Made by a program: the position numbers and the translations under genes
The notes under the pieces: model-generated
What the model was told of the DNA's origin: nothing
Database searches by the model: none
The model's input: the letters and a program-made list of their open reading frames with translations, nothing else
NCBI GenBank assembly: GCA_937997485.1
Contig: CALKTH010000100.1
Span: forward strand, 1 to 64,000
Reading direction: 5' to 3'
Source: an uncultured Acidimicrobiales bacterium
Lineage (GTDB): Bacteria > Actinomycetota > Acidimicrobiia > Acidimicrobiales > SZUA-35
Length of the DNA stretch: 64,000 nucleotides
Part shown: positions 44,848-53,094 of the stretch, piece by piece
How positions within the stretch are numbered: position 1 is the stretch's first letter
Layout: every line of letters begins with the position of its first letter

Positions 44848-45773
44848 GCGACCTCGCTCTCGAACTGGCCGGGGCCGAGGGTTTGGAACAGCACGGCCAT
44901 GCGAATCGGGATGCCAGCCGCAACCTGGTCGAGCACAACGGCTCGCTCATCGTCGGCGACAGCCGGGTCGAGTTCCACTCCTCGATTCATCGGCCCGGGA
45001 TGCATGATCAGGGCGTCCGGCTTGAGCCGCTTCGCCCGATCCACGGTCAGCCCGAAATGCGCTCGGTACTCGCGCACCGAAGGGAAGAGGGCGTCCGTCA
45101 TCCGTTCCTGTTGAATACGTAGGAAGTACGCGACGTCGATGTCGCTCACGACCTGGTCGAGGTCATGGCTGACCGACACCGGCCAACCCTCGAGACTGGG
45201 TGGCAGCAGCGTGGGAGGCGCGACCAGCACGACCTCAGCGCCAAGCTTGGTGAACGCATCCACGTCGGATCGAGCAACCCGGGAATGATTGATGTCGCCG
45301 CACAGCGCGATGCGACGGCCTTCGAGCGATCCAAACCGCTGACGAATCGTGTACGAGTCAAGCAAGGCTTGTGTCGGGTGTTGGTGCCACCCATCGCCGG
45401 CGTTGATGACGGCAGCGTCGGTCCATTGCGCAACCTGCTGTGGGGCGCCAGAACTGCGATGCCGGACCACGATGGCATCAACGCCCATCGCGCTGATCGT
45501 TTCGATGGTGTCTCGAAGGGATTCGCCTTTGCTCAGCGACGACGCGCCAGCGCTGAAGTTGACCACGTCAGCGGAAAGGCGACGGGCGGCAAGATCAAAG
45601 CTCGTGCGGGTCCGAGTGGAATCCTCGAAGAACGCCAGCACGACCGTCTTTCCCCGCAGCGCGGGAACCTTCTTCACGTCTCGGGTTTGGGTCTCGGCGA
45701 ATCGGTCGGCGAGTTGAAGGAGTTCCTGGAGGTCGTCGGAGGAGAGATCGGCGATCGTCAGCAGGTTCCGCAT
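44844..45773 (-). CDS. pyrB: Aspartate carbamoyltransferase catalytic subunit
   Basis: 309 residues from ATG 45773. FFEDSTRTRTSFDLAARRL is the carbamoyl-phosphate loop (STRT), with SLSKGESLRDTIETISAMG (the Ser/Lys 80s loop), HPTQALLDSYTIR and RVARSDVDAFTKLGAEV, then LIMHPGPMNRGVEL. It joins carbamoyl phosphate and aspartate. No pyrI regulatory subunit is present; actinobacterial ATCases often associate with a dihydroorotase, so the PyrC-like neighbour may be a structural partner. TGATG with pyrR and ATGA with pyrC show tight coupling. Confidence 0.95.
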   Translation of the reverse strand: MRNLLTIADLSSDDLQELLQLADRFAETQTRDVKKVPALRGKTVVLAFFEDSTRTRTSFDLAARRLSADVVNFSAGASSLSKGESLRDTIETISAMGVDAIVVRHRSSGAPQQVAQWTDAAVINAGDGWHQHPTQALLDSYTIRQRFGSLEGRRIALCGDINHSRVARSDVDAFTKLGAEVVLVAPPTLLPPSLEGWPVSVSHDLDQVVSDIDVAYFLRIQQERMTDALFPSVREYRAHFGLTVDRAKRLKPDALIMHPGPMNRGVELDPAVADDERAVVLDQVAAGIPIRMAVLFQTLGPGQFESEVA

Positions 45774-46339
45774 CAACGCTCCATCTCGCCGAGTTCGACG
45801 CTTTCCACCGTGGCGCTCACGATCTCGTCTCGGCGGGTTGGAAGATTCTTTCCAACGAAGTCCGGGCGAATCGGGACCTCGCGATGGCCTCGATCAACCA
45901 TGACCGCGAGCTGCACGGAGCGAGGTCGCCCTTGATCCATCAACGCATCCAGGGCCGCTCGGATCGTCCGCCCCGTGAAGAGGACGTCGTCAACGAGCAC
46001 GACAATCTTGCGGTCGATGTCGAACGGCACGTCCGTTGCGGCCTCGGGCAGCACGGGGCGCAGATTGATGTCGTCGCGGTAGAACGCAACATCGAGCCGA
46101 CCGATCGGGACATCGAGCCCCTCGATCTCTCGCAGCGCAGCAGCAATTGCATCGGCGATCGGAACGCCGCCGGTCTGGAGACCGACAACCACGACGTCGT
46201 GCAGTCCTTCGTTGCGCTCGATGATCTCGTGGGCCATGCGACGGACCGCTCGCCGCACAGCATCGGTGTCGAGAACTTCGATCCGGGGAACGAAAACGCC
46301 CCCGTACGGGGGCGTGCGTCGTCGCTCACGTTCTGCCAT
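45773..46339 (-). CDS. pyrR: PyrR: pyr operon regulator / uracil phosphoribosyltransferase
   Basis: 188 residues from ATG 46339, with GGAG at 46347-46350 as ribosome-binding site. The type I PRTase fold has [20 protein letters not shown] and the PRPP loop [20 protein letters not shown]; ending [20 protein letters not shown] carries the basic residues used for RNA contact in PyrR. In Bacillus it acts by attenuation; in mycobacteria by translational repression at a binding loop over the ribosome-binding site. Here a matching hairpin abuts the ribosome-binding site. First gene of pyrR-B-C-carA-carB-pyrD. Confidence 0.94.
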   Translation of the reverse strand: MAERERRRTPPYGGVFVPRIEVLDTDAVRRAVRRMAHEIIERNEGLHDVVVVGLQTGGVPIADAIAAALREIEGLDVPIGRLDVAFYRDDINLRPVLPEAATDVPFDIDRKIVVLVDDVLFTGRTIRAALDALMDQGRPRSVQLAVMVDRGHREVPIRPDFVGKNLPTRRDEIVSATVESVELGEMER

Positions 46340-46346
46340 GGATCCA

Positions 46347-46379
46347 CTCCTGAGCCGTACCGGCCTCACGGGACCGGCT
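46347..46379 (-). promoter_or_regulatory. PyrR-binding-loop-like hairpin abutting the pyrR ribosome-binding site
   Basis: On the minus strand AGCCG and CGGCT (ends of 46353-46379) close a hairpin whose upper part reads GGTCCCGTGAGGCCGG, matching the PyrR loop pattern UCC-N-G-N-GAGG. The Shine-Dalgarno CAGGAG (46347-46352) follows immediately. Binding of PyrR would mask the ribosome-binding site. No terminator-like second hairpin is seen, so the mechanism is probably translational rather than attenuation. Confidence 0.6.
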
Positions 46380-46398
46380 TCACGGACAAACTTGGAGC

Positions 46399-46404
46399 AC
46401 TCTA
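46399..46404 (-). promoter_or_regulatory. -10-like box of the pyr operon
   Basis: TAGAGT on the minus strand fits TANNNT. A transcript starting 6-7 nt later would have a leader of about 52 nt that contains the PyrR-like hairpin and the ribosome-binding site. No convincing -35 element. Confidence 0.45.
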
Positions 46405-46440
46405 GCCGCTCGACGACAACGCGCGTTCCCCAATCGCGCC

Positions 46441-47256
46441 TCAGTAGATCGCGCCGGAAGCTTCGGCCCCTTCGCCTCGAGCGGTCGCCAGAGCAGCTCG
46501 GGCCCCATCCATCGCAGCGAGATGGTCCGATGTCGCTGTGATCATTCGGAAGCCTTGCGCCTGACGCTTCGCCACCAGCCCCGGGGACGCGTGGATGCCT
46601 GGTGTCACGCCGGCCTTCCGACATCCGGCAACGATGGTGTCGAGCGCGTCGACGAAGGTCTGATCGTCATGATCACCCGCCGGCGCCAATCCGAGGGTGC
46701 GTGAGAGGTCCGCTGGGCCGACGTAGACCGCATCAATGCCCGGGACCGCCAGGATCTCGTCGAGGTTCTCGACCGCTTGCACCGTCTCGATCATCGGAAT
46801 GCACAACACGTGATCGTTGGCCACGACGGCGTAGGGCTCACCGTCGTATCCGGCCGAGAGGGCGTGTCCGGCCCGAATCGGTCCGTGGCTCCGGCTTCCC
46901 TTGGGCTGGTAGAAGCACGACGACACCGCAGCTTCGGCCTCGGCCACGGTGTTGACCATTGGAACAATGACCCCCATCGCTCCTGCGTCGAGCACCTTGC
47001 CGATGATGCCCGGCTCATTCCACGGCACGCGCACGGTGGGAATCGCAGCGGCCCGTTGCATTGCCATCAACAGTGGAGCGACGTCGGAGTAGTCGATCAC
47101 TCCATGCTGCATATCGATGTTGACGTAGTCGAAGCTGCCACTGCCCGGGTCGGCGGAACTGAGCTGCTCCGCTCCTAGCAGGTTCGGTGTGCTGAGCCAG
47201 AGGCCGATCGTGGTCTCGTCGGCGGCCCAGGCGGTTTTCAGTGTGTTGTCTCGCAC
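46441..47256 (-). CDS. HpcH/HpaI aldolase / citrate lyase family protein
   Basis: 271 residues from GTG 47256; earlier in-frame codons encode unconserved sequence. TIM-barrel class II pyruvate aldolase: [63 protein letters not shown] with a metal-site Glu later in [13 protein letters not shown], and [15 protein letters not shown] with the second metal ligand Asp. These enzymes cleave 2-keto-3-deoxy acids such as 4-hydroxy-2-ketoheptanedioate or 2-keto-3-deoxysugar acids. It is not part of the usual nusB-pyrR neighbourhood and looks inserted. It ends 101 nt before the pyrR start on the same strand. Confidence 0.85.
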   Translation of the reverse strand: MRDNTLKTAWAADETTIGLWLSTPNLLGAEQLSSADPGSGSFDYVNIDMQHGVIDYSDVAPLLMAMQRAAAIPTVRVPWNEPGIIGKVLDAGAMGVIVPMVNTVAEAEAAVSSCFYQPKGSRSHGPIRAGHALSAGYDGEPYAVVANDHVLCIPMIETVQAVENLDEILAVPGIDAVYVGPADLSRTLGLAPAGDHDDQTFVDALDTIVAGCRKAGVTPGIHASPGLVAKRQAQGFRMITATSDHLAAMDGARAALATARGEGAEASGAIY

Positions 47257-47302
47257 ACCGGAGGAAGGTACTTGATCTCGCTGGCGTTGAAGGACAGCCG
47301 GG

Positions 47303-48967
47303 TCAGCTCTTCTCGACGAACTCGTTGCTTGCGGCCAGATTGGCGGCCAACGCAAGATCGTCTTCCCGCAGCAGCACGTCGGCCCAGAAATCGAGGCCCC
47401 CGGCGTCGGGCTGACGACCGAGGAGTTCCACGAACAGCGCCTTCACCCTGGTCCGGCGACTCTCATCGGATTGGTAGAAGTCGTAGGCCACCGAGCCAGC
47501 ACCCCGTCGCTCGACCTCGCTGAGCCAGAAGGCGCGCCCGCTGTTGTCCGGAGTGCGGAGCAACAGCTCGGCGTAGAGATCCAGCAGCCAGGCTTCGTAG
47601 GAGCCGCCTTCGTTTGCCACGTACTCCGGGCTGCCGTAGAACGCTGCCGCGACTTGGGCAACGGTCATGCCGCTCTGGATCCGCGCGATCCAGAATGCCT
47701 GACCACCGGCGTCAGCTTTGCGGCCGAGGGTGTCGAGGTACATCTGGTCGATGACGTTGGCCACCCACTCGTCGGAGTTGGCGAGCTCGTCGACAAAGAC
47801 GTGACGGGGGGTCCCACTGTTGAGGCGACTGTCCCACAGCGAGATCTCTGCCGGTGTTGCGGCACGATCGAGGAAGGAGCGGAACGCCTGATCGACGTAG
47901 GAGGTGTAGTCGACTTGCTCGACCGACACGTTGGCCAAGATTGCCGGCTGCTCGCCGATCACGGTCGTGTCGTAGGAGAACGTCCGGGCCTGGCCGTTGA
48001 CGGTGCCGCCGGTGATGGTGACTCGGTAGGTGGTGTCGATGGCCGGGTTGGTGTCGATGCCGGTGGGCTCCCACACGATGATGGAGAAGGGAGCACCACT
48101 CGTGGCCGATCGGTGGACCACGGGAGCAGAGATCGAGGTCAGGTTGTTCCCCTCGACCCGCTGCACAGAGACTTGGGCGTTGTTGAAGTTCGCACCCCGG
48201 AGGCTGAAGGACCAACGAGGGAAGACGACTGGGCCCGGGACGAAGCCACGAGGCGGCCAGGCCACGAAGCCCTCGGATTCGCGCAGTGCGGGCTGGGAGC
48301 CGAAGACGTTGTCGAAGACCCACAGCGTGTTGGATGTCCATCCACCGTTGGAGGGCAGATCGCCGGTTCCCATCTGACGGGTGGTGGGGTGCAGGATCCA
48401 GTTGCGGTGTCCGACGCTGGTGTTGTTCGAGCCGGGATCGTACATGTAGCCGGTGATGGCTTCGGGGCCGGAGCGACCGAGATACAGGTTGCCGGATCCG
48501 GAGGCTTCGCGGCCGTCGTTGCTGAAACACTCGAAGGTGCTCTGGGTCGGCGAGTGGCTCAGCTTGCCGCTCACCGACATCATCAGCGCTGACTGCTGAG
48601 CCTTGGCTGAATACGTGGCATTCTCGGTCACACCGGCTGGCACGCCGGCGAAGCCGCGGAACCAGTTCACTCGGTCCATGATGGCGTTGCGGTAGGCCTG
48701 GCTCGTGGTGCCGGCCGAGCAGGAGCTTCGATCGCCGGTCCAGTTGATCGGCGGGCTCGTCCGAGAGAACTCGGCGTCGTAGCTGTTGATCACCTGCTGG
48801 CGGTCCGTGAGGTCTTGCCAGGGATCAGACGCGGCAGCGGGCGAAGGGGCGATCGTCGTGGCGGTCGATGTGAACAGTGCGGCCAGCAGCGCAATGGCAA
48901 GAAAGACGCTGCTTGGCCGGGTGCGGGACCGGTCAGCACGGGGACGGTGGTGTGAGGGAGCGAACAT
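47303..48967 (-). CDS. Secreted CAP/SCP-domain protein with DUF4214 repeats
   Basis: 554 residues. The signal peptide (hydrophobic core about 21-38, cleavage after PAAAS or nearby) is followed by a CAP/SCP domain (about 90-220) with RVNWFRGFAGVPAGVTENA, AQQSALMMSVSGKLSHSP and a GHRNWILHP segment; two cysteines (SSCSAG and FECFS) may pair. A beta domain of about 100 residues comes next. The last 200 residues are four DUF4214 repeats of about 50 residues (from about 354, 404, 456 and 506), each with an LGR-x-x-D-x-x-G-x-x-FW core. DUF4214 is common in extracellular proteins. Role unknown; adhesion, matrix binding or peptidase-like activity are possible. Confidence 0.82.
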   Translation of the reverse strand: MFAPSHHRPRADRSRTRPSSVFLAIALLAALFTSTATTIAPSPAAASDPWQDLTDRQQVINSYDAEFSRTSPPINWTGDRSSCSAGTTSQAYRNAIMDRVNWFRGFAGVPAGVTENATYSAKAQQSALMMSVSGKLSHSPTQSTFECFSNDGREASGSGNLYLGRSGPEAITGYMYDPGSNNTSVGHRNWILHPTTRQMGTGDLPSNGGWTSNTLWVFDNVFGSQPALRESEGFVAWPPRGFVPGPVVFPRWSFSLRGANFNNAQVSVQRVEGNNLTSISAPVVHRSATSGAPFSIIVWEPTGIDTNPAIDTTYRVTITGGTVNGQARTFSYDTTVIGEQPAILANVSVEQVDYTSYVDQAFRSFLDRAATPAEISLWDSRLNSGTPRHVFVDELANSDEWVANVIDQMYLDTLGRKADAGGQAFWIARIQSGMTVAQVAAAFYGSPEYVANEGGSYEAWLLDLYAELLLRTPDNSGRAFWLSEVERRGAGSVAYDFYQSDESRRTRVKALFVELLGRQPDAGGLDFWADVLLREDDLALAANLAASNEFVEKS

Positions 48968-48994
48968 CGTGCCCAGTGGATCGACGCCGCTATC

Positions 48995-49034
48995 GGGCCC
49001 TCTAAATGGGCGATGAGGCCCTCATGAATGGGCC
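48995..49034. repeat. Tandem GGCCCTC-AATGGGC elements upstream of the CAP/DUF4214 gene
   Basis: GGGCCCTC-TA-AATGGGC (48995-49011) and AGGCCCTC-ATG-AATGGGCC (49017-49034) are imperfect direct repeats about 22 bp apart, each also an inverted repeat of GCCC and GGGC. They lie 28-67 nt upstream of the secreted protein ATG, a position suited to a regulator binding two helical turns apart. Confidence 0.45.
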
Positions 49035-49070
49035 GGAAGGCCTGTTCTGTCCGGGTAACTGACCAGAATT

Positions 49071-49086
49071 GACCGCTTCCGCGGTC
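49071..49086 (-). terminator. Small hairpin after nusB
   Basis: GACCGC (49071-49076) and GCGGTC (49081-49086) with a TTCC loop, starting 8 nt after the nusB stop on the minus strand. The adjacent CCAGAATTG (49063-49071) matches the first nine bases of the two 53-bp palindromes, though the rest does not. Confidence 0.4.
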
Positions 49087-49094
49087 TCAACCCC

Positions 49095-49499
49095 TCAGTT
49101 GTCGGCGATCGCCGACAGCACGCCGTTCACGAATCGGCTGCTGTCGTCCGTGCTGTATCGGCTCGCCAAGTCGACGGTCTCCGCCAGCACCACACCCTTC
49201 GGGGTCTCCCCCACCAGCAGCTCGCCGACCGCCAATTCGAGCAACAATCGGTCCATCGCCGGCAGTCGGTGGAGGGACCAACCCTTGGTGAGGCGGGCCG
49301 AGATTCGTTCATGAATTTCGATCTTGCGATCCTCGACCGTTCGCAGCAGCACCTCGGCGAACGGATCGAGGGGAAGTACGAGCGAGGCAACGACGTCGTC
49401 GACACTCCAGCTGCGTGCATCACGCTCGTAGGCGAGTTCCAGGGCTCGTTCGCGGGCTTCTCGACGCGATCGAGCTCGCCCAGCAGCGGGACCGCTCAC
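49095..49499 (-). CDS. nusB: Transcription antitermination factor NusB
   Basis: 134 residues; GTG start overlapping the efp stop by 4 nt (GTGA). All-helical RNA-binding protein: RSRREARERALELAYERDAR, WSLHRLPAMDRLLLELAVGE and ETPKGVVLAETVDLASRYST, DDSSRFVNGVLSAIAD are the conserved NusB segments. With NusE it binds boxA RNA for rRNA antitermination. The aroB-pepP-efp-nusB order is the usual actinobacterial one. It ends the run. Confidence 0.94.
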   Translation of the reverse strand: MSGPAAGRARSRREARERALELAYERDARSWSVDDVVASLVLPLDPFAEVLLRTVEDRKIEIHERISARLTKGWSLHRLPAMDRLLLELAVGELLVGETPKGVVLAETVDLASRYSTDDSSRFVNGVLSAIADN

Positions 49500-50059
49500 G
49501 CTCGTGTCATGTATTCGCCGGTGCGGGTATCGACTTTGATCTTCGAGTTCGGCTCGACGAACAGCGGCACCTGTACGACGAGGCCAGTCTCGAGCGTGGC
49601 CGGCTTGCGAGCACCACTCACCCGATCGCCCTGAAGGCCGGGCTCGGTCTCGGTGACGGTCAGTTCGACCGACGCAGGCAGGTCCGTGCCAATGATCTCT
49701 TCGCCGTACTTGAGAATCGTGATGTTGGCGTTTTCGACGAGGTAGTTCGCGGCATCACCCATGGCGATCTCGGACACGTTCGACTGCTCGTAGGACTCGT
49801 TGTCCATGACCACGTAGTCGGTGCCGTCGCGGTACAGGAACTGCTGTTCGCGCTTTTCGATGAAGGCGCGATCAACGCGTTCACCGGCCCGGAACGTGCG
49901 GTCGACGACAGCTCCGGTGCGCATGTTGCGCAGCGTGGTCCGCACAAAGGCACCGCCCTTGCCTGGCTTCACGTGCTGGAAGTCGACGACTTGCACGAGA
50001 TCGCCATCGAGATCGAGCGCCATTCCGGTCTTGAGATCGTTGGTGGTGTTGGTCGCCAT
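49496..50059 (-). CDS. efp: Translation elongation factor P
   Basis: 187 residues from ATG 50059, preceded by AGGAG. Three beta-barrel domains: an N-terminal KOW-like one with HVKPGKGGAFVRTTLRN (Lys34 in the loop tip that reaches the peptidyl-transferase centre), then FLYRDGTDYVVMDNESYEQ and the C-terminal VQVPLFVEPNSKIKVDTRTG. It relieves stalling at polyproline. Whether Lys34 is modified cannot be read from sequence. It lies between pepP and nusB. Confidence 0.95.
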   Translation of the reverse strand: MATNTTNDLKTGMALDLDGDLVQVVDFQHVKPGKGGAFVRTTLRNMRTGAVVDRTFRAGERVDRAFIEKREQQFLYRDGTDYVVMDNESYEQSNVSEIAMGDAANYLVENANITILKYGEEIIGTDLPASVELTVTETEPGLQGDRVSGARKPATLETGLVVQVPLFVEPNSKIKVDTRTGEYMTRA

Positions 50060-50079
50060 GGCAGGCTCCTGTGTTGGGT

Positions 50080-51216
50080 TCAGGCCGGGACAAGGCCCTT
50101 TGGACTGAGCGTGATGGGTTCGCACCCGCTGGAGGTGACGATGACGGAATCTTCGACTCGGACACCGCCGAAGCCTTCGCGGTAGGCGCCGGGTTCAACC
50201 GTGACCACCAGATCCGCCCGGAGGATACCGACCGACGTGGCCGAAAGGATCGGCTGCTCGTGGATCTCGAGCCCGATGCCGTGACCGGTGCCGTGATTGA
50301 GGAACCCTTCCATCCCCTCGCTCCGCAGCACCTCTCGGCATGCTTCATCGACGGCGAGCGCCTCGACATCGGCCGCGACGGTGGCCACCCCGGCTCGCTG
50401 TGCGTCGGCGACCGCGTCGTACCAGGCGGATTGTTCGTGCGACGGTGCGCCGCCGGCCATCACGGTTCGGGTCATGTCACTTCCGTAGCCCTCGATGGCG
50501 GCTCCGAAATCGAGCACCACGAAGTCACCGGGCTCGATGATGCGATCAGACGGGCGAGCGTGCGGTCGAGCGCTGTTCGGGCCCGAGGCCACGATCGTCT
50601 CGAAACTCAGAGCGTCCGCACCCTGCTCGAACATCGCCTCCTCGAGGAGGCGCGCAAACGCTCGCTCGGTGATGGGTTGACGGGACAATGCAACCGGGCT
50701 CAACAGCCGATCCACCGTCGAGGCAAATGCCGAGTCGGCGATCCCCGCTGCCATCGCCAACCGGGCTCGTTCGCCCCGGTCCTTGGGGCCCCGCAGTTCA
50801 TCGATGCTCTCGGTGAGAGGGACGATGCGAGTGCTCGTGAGGCGCTCGTCGAGATCCATTGCATCCAGCCAACTCAGGTGTTTGGCTTCCAGCGCGAGTG
50901 TCTCGATCATGCCCATCCGACCGCTGAGCTCGACATGCGGCGTTCGCGTAATGCACAGATCGGCATCGATGCCGTGGCGTGCGAGTTCGTCCGCTGCTTG
51001 CACTTCGTAGCGCCCGTCGGTCAGAAGCAACATCGAACTGGATGTCACCAGCACTCGTCCATTCGATCCGGTGAAGCCGGTCAGCCAGCGAACGTTTGCT
51101 GGTGAGGTCACGAGCAACGCATCAGCCTCGACATCGCGAAATCGGCGTCGGACACGATCAGCCCGTTCGCTGACCTGCATGGACGGCAAGAGCCGCTGGC
51201 CGTCGGGCAACGTCAC
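50080..51216 (-). CDS. M24 family Xaa-Pro peptidase
   Basis: 378 residues. The creatinase-like N-terminal domain has DALLVTSPANVRWLTGFTGS. The pita-bread metal domain carries VVLDFGAAIEGYGSDMTRTV (Asp ligands), FLNHGTGHGIGLEIHEQP (His) and VVTVEPGAYREGFGGVRVED (Glu ligands), so two metal ions bind. It is the usual PepP/PepQ-type protein next to efp in Actinobacteria; aminopeptidase and prolidase cannot be separated by eye. The GTG start overlaps the aroB stop by 4 nt (GTGA); ATG 51180 is an alternative that drops 12 unconserved residues. Confidence 0.88.
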   Translation of the reverse strand: MTLPDGQRLLPSMQVSERADRVRRRFRDVEADALLVTSPANVRWLTGFTGSNGRVLVTSSSMLLLTDGRYEVQAADELARHGIDADLCITRTPHVELSGRMGMIETLALEAKHLSWLDAMDLDERLTSTRIVPLTESIDELRGPKDRGERARLAMAAGIADSAFASTVDRLLSPVALSRQPITERAFARLLEEAMFEQGADALSFETIVASGPNSARPHARPSDRIIEPGDFVVLDFGAAIEGYGSDMTRTVMAGGAPSHEQSAWYDAVADAQRAGVATVAADVEALAVDEACREVLRSEGMEGFLNHGTGHGIGLEIHEQPILSATSVGILRADLVVTVEPGAYREGFGGVRVEDSVIVTSSGCEPITLSPKGLVPA

Positions 51217-52250
51217 CGGACGGCATCCAGGGCACCCGTGAGCAGGGCGACGTCGTCGATCCGGACCGGCTCCACGCCGTTCGGGCCATCAAGCACAAAG
51301 GTGATGCCGTCGAGCGCCTTCTTGTCTCGTCCGAAGGCAGCAATGATGTCGCCATCGCTGGTCCCTGCCGGGATCGAGGTTGGCAGCTGATACGCCTCGA
51401 CGACTCGCCAATGCTCTTCGACATCAGCCCGGTCGATGCGACCCAACCGGTGCGAGAGCTCAGCGGCGTAGAGGAGGCCGATCGCCACGCCTTCGCCGTG
51501 GCGGATCTCGTACCCGCCGATGGACTCCAGCGCGTGTCCCAGCGTGTGGCCGTAGTTGAGGATGGCTCGGCGGCCGCCCTCGCGCTCATCCGCAGCGACA
51601 ACGTCAGCCTTGATGCGAACGCATGCAGCGACGCGCTCGGGAAGAGGCAGCGCATCCAGTTCGCCGCCGCCGAGGAAGTGATACTTGGCCAGCTCCCCGA
51701 GTCCGCTGCGGTACTCGCGCTCGGGCATGGTGGCCAGAGTGTCGGTGTCGCAGATGACCGCCGATGGCTGCCAGAACGAGCCGACAAGATTCTTGCCTTC
51801 CGGAAGATTGACGCCGCACTTTCCGCCGATCGAAGCGTCGATCTGGCCGAGCAGCGTGGTCGACACGTGAATCACTGGAATGCCTCGGTGGTACACCGAA
51901 GCCACGAAACCGCCCAGATCCGTGACGACGCCACCACCGATGGCAATGACCGCATCAGCACGGGTCATACCCCACCGGGCGAAGGCCCGCGTGAGATCGC
52001 CCACGATCTCGAGCCGCTTTGCTGGCTCACCCTGCTCGACAGGAAACACGCGGCACTCGAATCCGGCATCAGCCAGCATTGAGCTGACATCGATGCCGAT
52101 GGCCTCCTGAGTGATGACGGCGAGACGCTTCACGCCCGAGGGCAGCACGGTTCGGACGACAGCCGACAGCTCGTTAATGGCGCCGGGCCCAACGAGCACG
52201 GGATACGAGCGGCCATCGGCGAGCGGAACATGTTCGGTAATCAAGGCCAC
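51213..52250 (-). CDS. aroB: 3-dehydroquinate synthase
   Basis: 345 residues from GTG 52250 (the TTG one codon upstream is less likely given a TATCCT box 6 nt before this GTG). The NAD site is IGGGVVTDLGGFVASVYHRG, with STTLLGQIDASIGGKCGVNL, LPEGKNLVGSFWQP, YRSGLGELAKYHFL, and the zinc His in LNYGHTLGHALESIGGYEI. It converts DAHP to dehydroquinate in the shikimate pathway. In most Actinobacteria it follows aroC and aroK; here a prepilin peptidase precedes it. The GTGA overlap couples it with the M24 peptidase. Confidence 0.94.
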   Translation of the reverse strand: MALITEHVPLADGRSYPVLVGPGAINELSAVVRTVLPSGVKRLAVITQEAIGIDVSSMLADAGFECRVFPVEQGEPAKRLEIVGDLTRAFARWGMTRADAVIAIGGGVVTDLGGFVASVYHRGIPVIHVSTTLLGQIDASIGGKCGVNLPEGKNLVGSFWQPSAVICDTDTLATMPEREYRSGLGELAKYHFLGGGELDALPLPERVAACVRIKADVVAADEREGGRRAILNYGHTLGHALESIGGYEIRHGEGVAIGLLYAAELSHRLGRIDRADVEEHWRVVEAYQLPTSIPAGTSDGDIIAAFGRDKKALDGITFVLDGPNGVEPVRIDDVALLTGALDAVR

Positions 52251-52256
52251 CAAGCG

Positions 52257-52262
52257 AGGATA
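52257..52262 (-). promoter_or_regulatory. -10-like box for aroB (leaderless)
   Basis: TATCCT on the minus strand fits TANNNT and ends 6 nt before the aroB GTG at 52250, in the 33-nt gap after the prepilin peptidase gene. Confidence 0.45.
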
Positions 52263-52283
52263 CCGACTCGTCCCGAGCGGCTG

Positions 52284-53087
52284 TCAGCTGAGTACCGCCG
52301 GCGTTGTCACCGCGATCATCACCAATGTGCCCAGAATCAGAAACGGCCCCATCGCGACCTCGCCGGGGATCCAGTCGCTGCGCTGCTTCTTCAAGATCGC
52401 CTGCTGATCTTCCTCGGAGCGCCGGTGGAACAGCGTTCGTGCTGTCAAGCCATAGAGAGCGCCTGAAACCATTCCGATCAACATTGCGTAGAGCGGCAGT
52501 CGAATGGCGTCGAGCGACACCGCGGTCAGCCACCCGAGCAACATGCCGAGTGACGGCGCAAGCTTCACATCTCCCAGCCCGAGACCCGGCGGATAGGCAA
52601 TGAAGGCGACAAGCAGAAAGCCGCCGAACACCGCTCCCCCGATCAACGCTGGCCAGAGTCCATCTTGAAAGTTGTTCGGGCCGCTCATCACCAGGACAGC
52701 AAAGGCGATGGCCGCCATCAGTGGATACGTGATGATGTTGGGGAGCAGGTGCGTCTCGAAGTCAATGATGATCAGCACGACCAACGCAGCGAACGCCACG
52801 AGATACGGAATCAGCTGGAACGAGGTCTCGAAGCGCCAACCGGCGAGGAAGAACGTGGCGGCGGTGAGCAGATCTGTCGCCGGATAACGCCACCGGGCAT
52901 GTGCAGGGTCGGTAGGACAGGCACCGAACCAGCGTTGGAGAGGGATGGGCGGGCCGAGGTCGGTGGCGCACTCCGGGCATCGAAGGACCGGCGCGAGCGT
53001 CTCACGCTCGACGGCTCGATCGATCACGATGCCGAGCAGTGGCCCGACGATCAGCCCGAGGGCAGCGAGGCCCAGGGCAAGCAACAT
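52284..53087 (-). CDS. Type IV prepilin peptidase (A24 family)
   Basis: 267 residues, polytopic membrane protein of about seven helices. The aspartates of the GxGD-type peptidase are in LIIIDFETHLLPN and GLGLGDVKLAPSLGMLLGW. An N-terminal cytosolic loop holds CPECATDLG and a later Cys (GACPTD), a shortened form of the zinc-binding loop that accompanies the methylase domain in full-length PilD. It cleaves the leader of type IV pilins or Flp/Tad pilins and methylates the new N-terminus. No pilin or assembly gene is present in the window. It follows the DUF4388 gene by 7 nt, and the pair occupies the place of aroC/aroK. Confidence 0.9.
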   Translation of the reverse strand: MLLALGLAALGLIVGPLLGIVIDRAVERETLAPVLRCPECATDLGPPIPLQRWFGACPTDPAHARWRYPATDLLTAATFFLAGWRFETSFQLIPYLVAFAALVVLIIIDFETHLLPNIITYPLMAAIAFAVLVMSGPNNFQDGLWPALIGGAVFGGFLLVAFIAYPPGLGLGDVKLAPSLGMLLGWLTAVSLDAIRLPLYAMLIGMVSGALYGLTARTLFHRRSEEDQQAILKKQRSDWIPGEVAMGPFLILGTLVMIAVTTPAVLS

Positions 53088-53094
53088 GTCCGAC

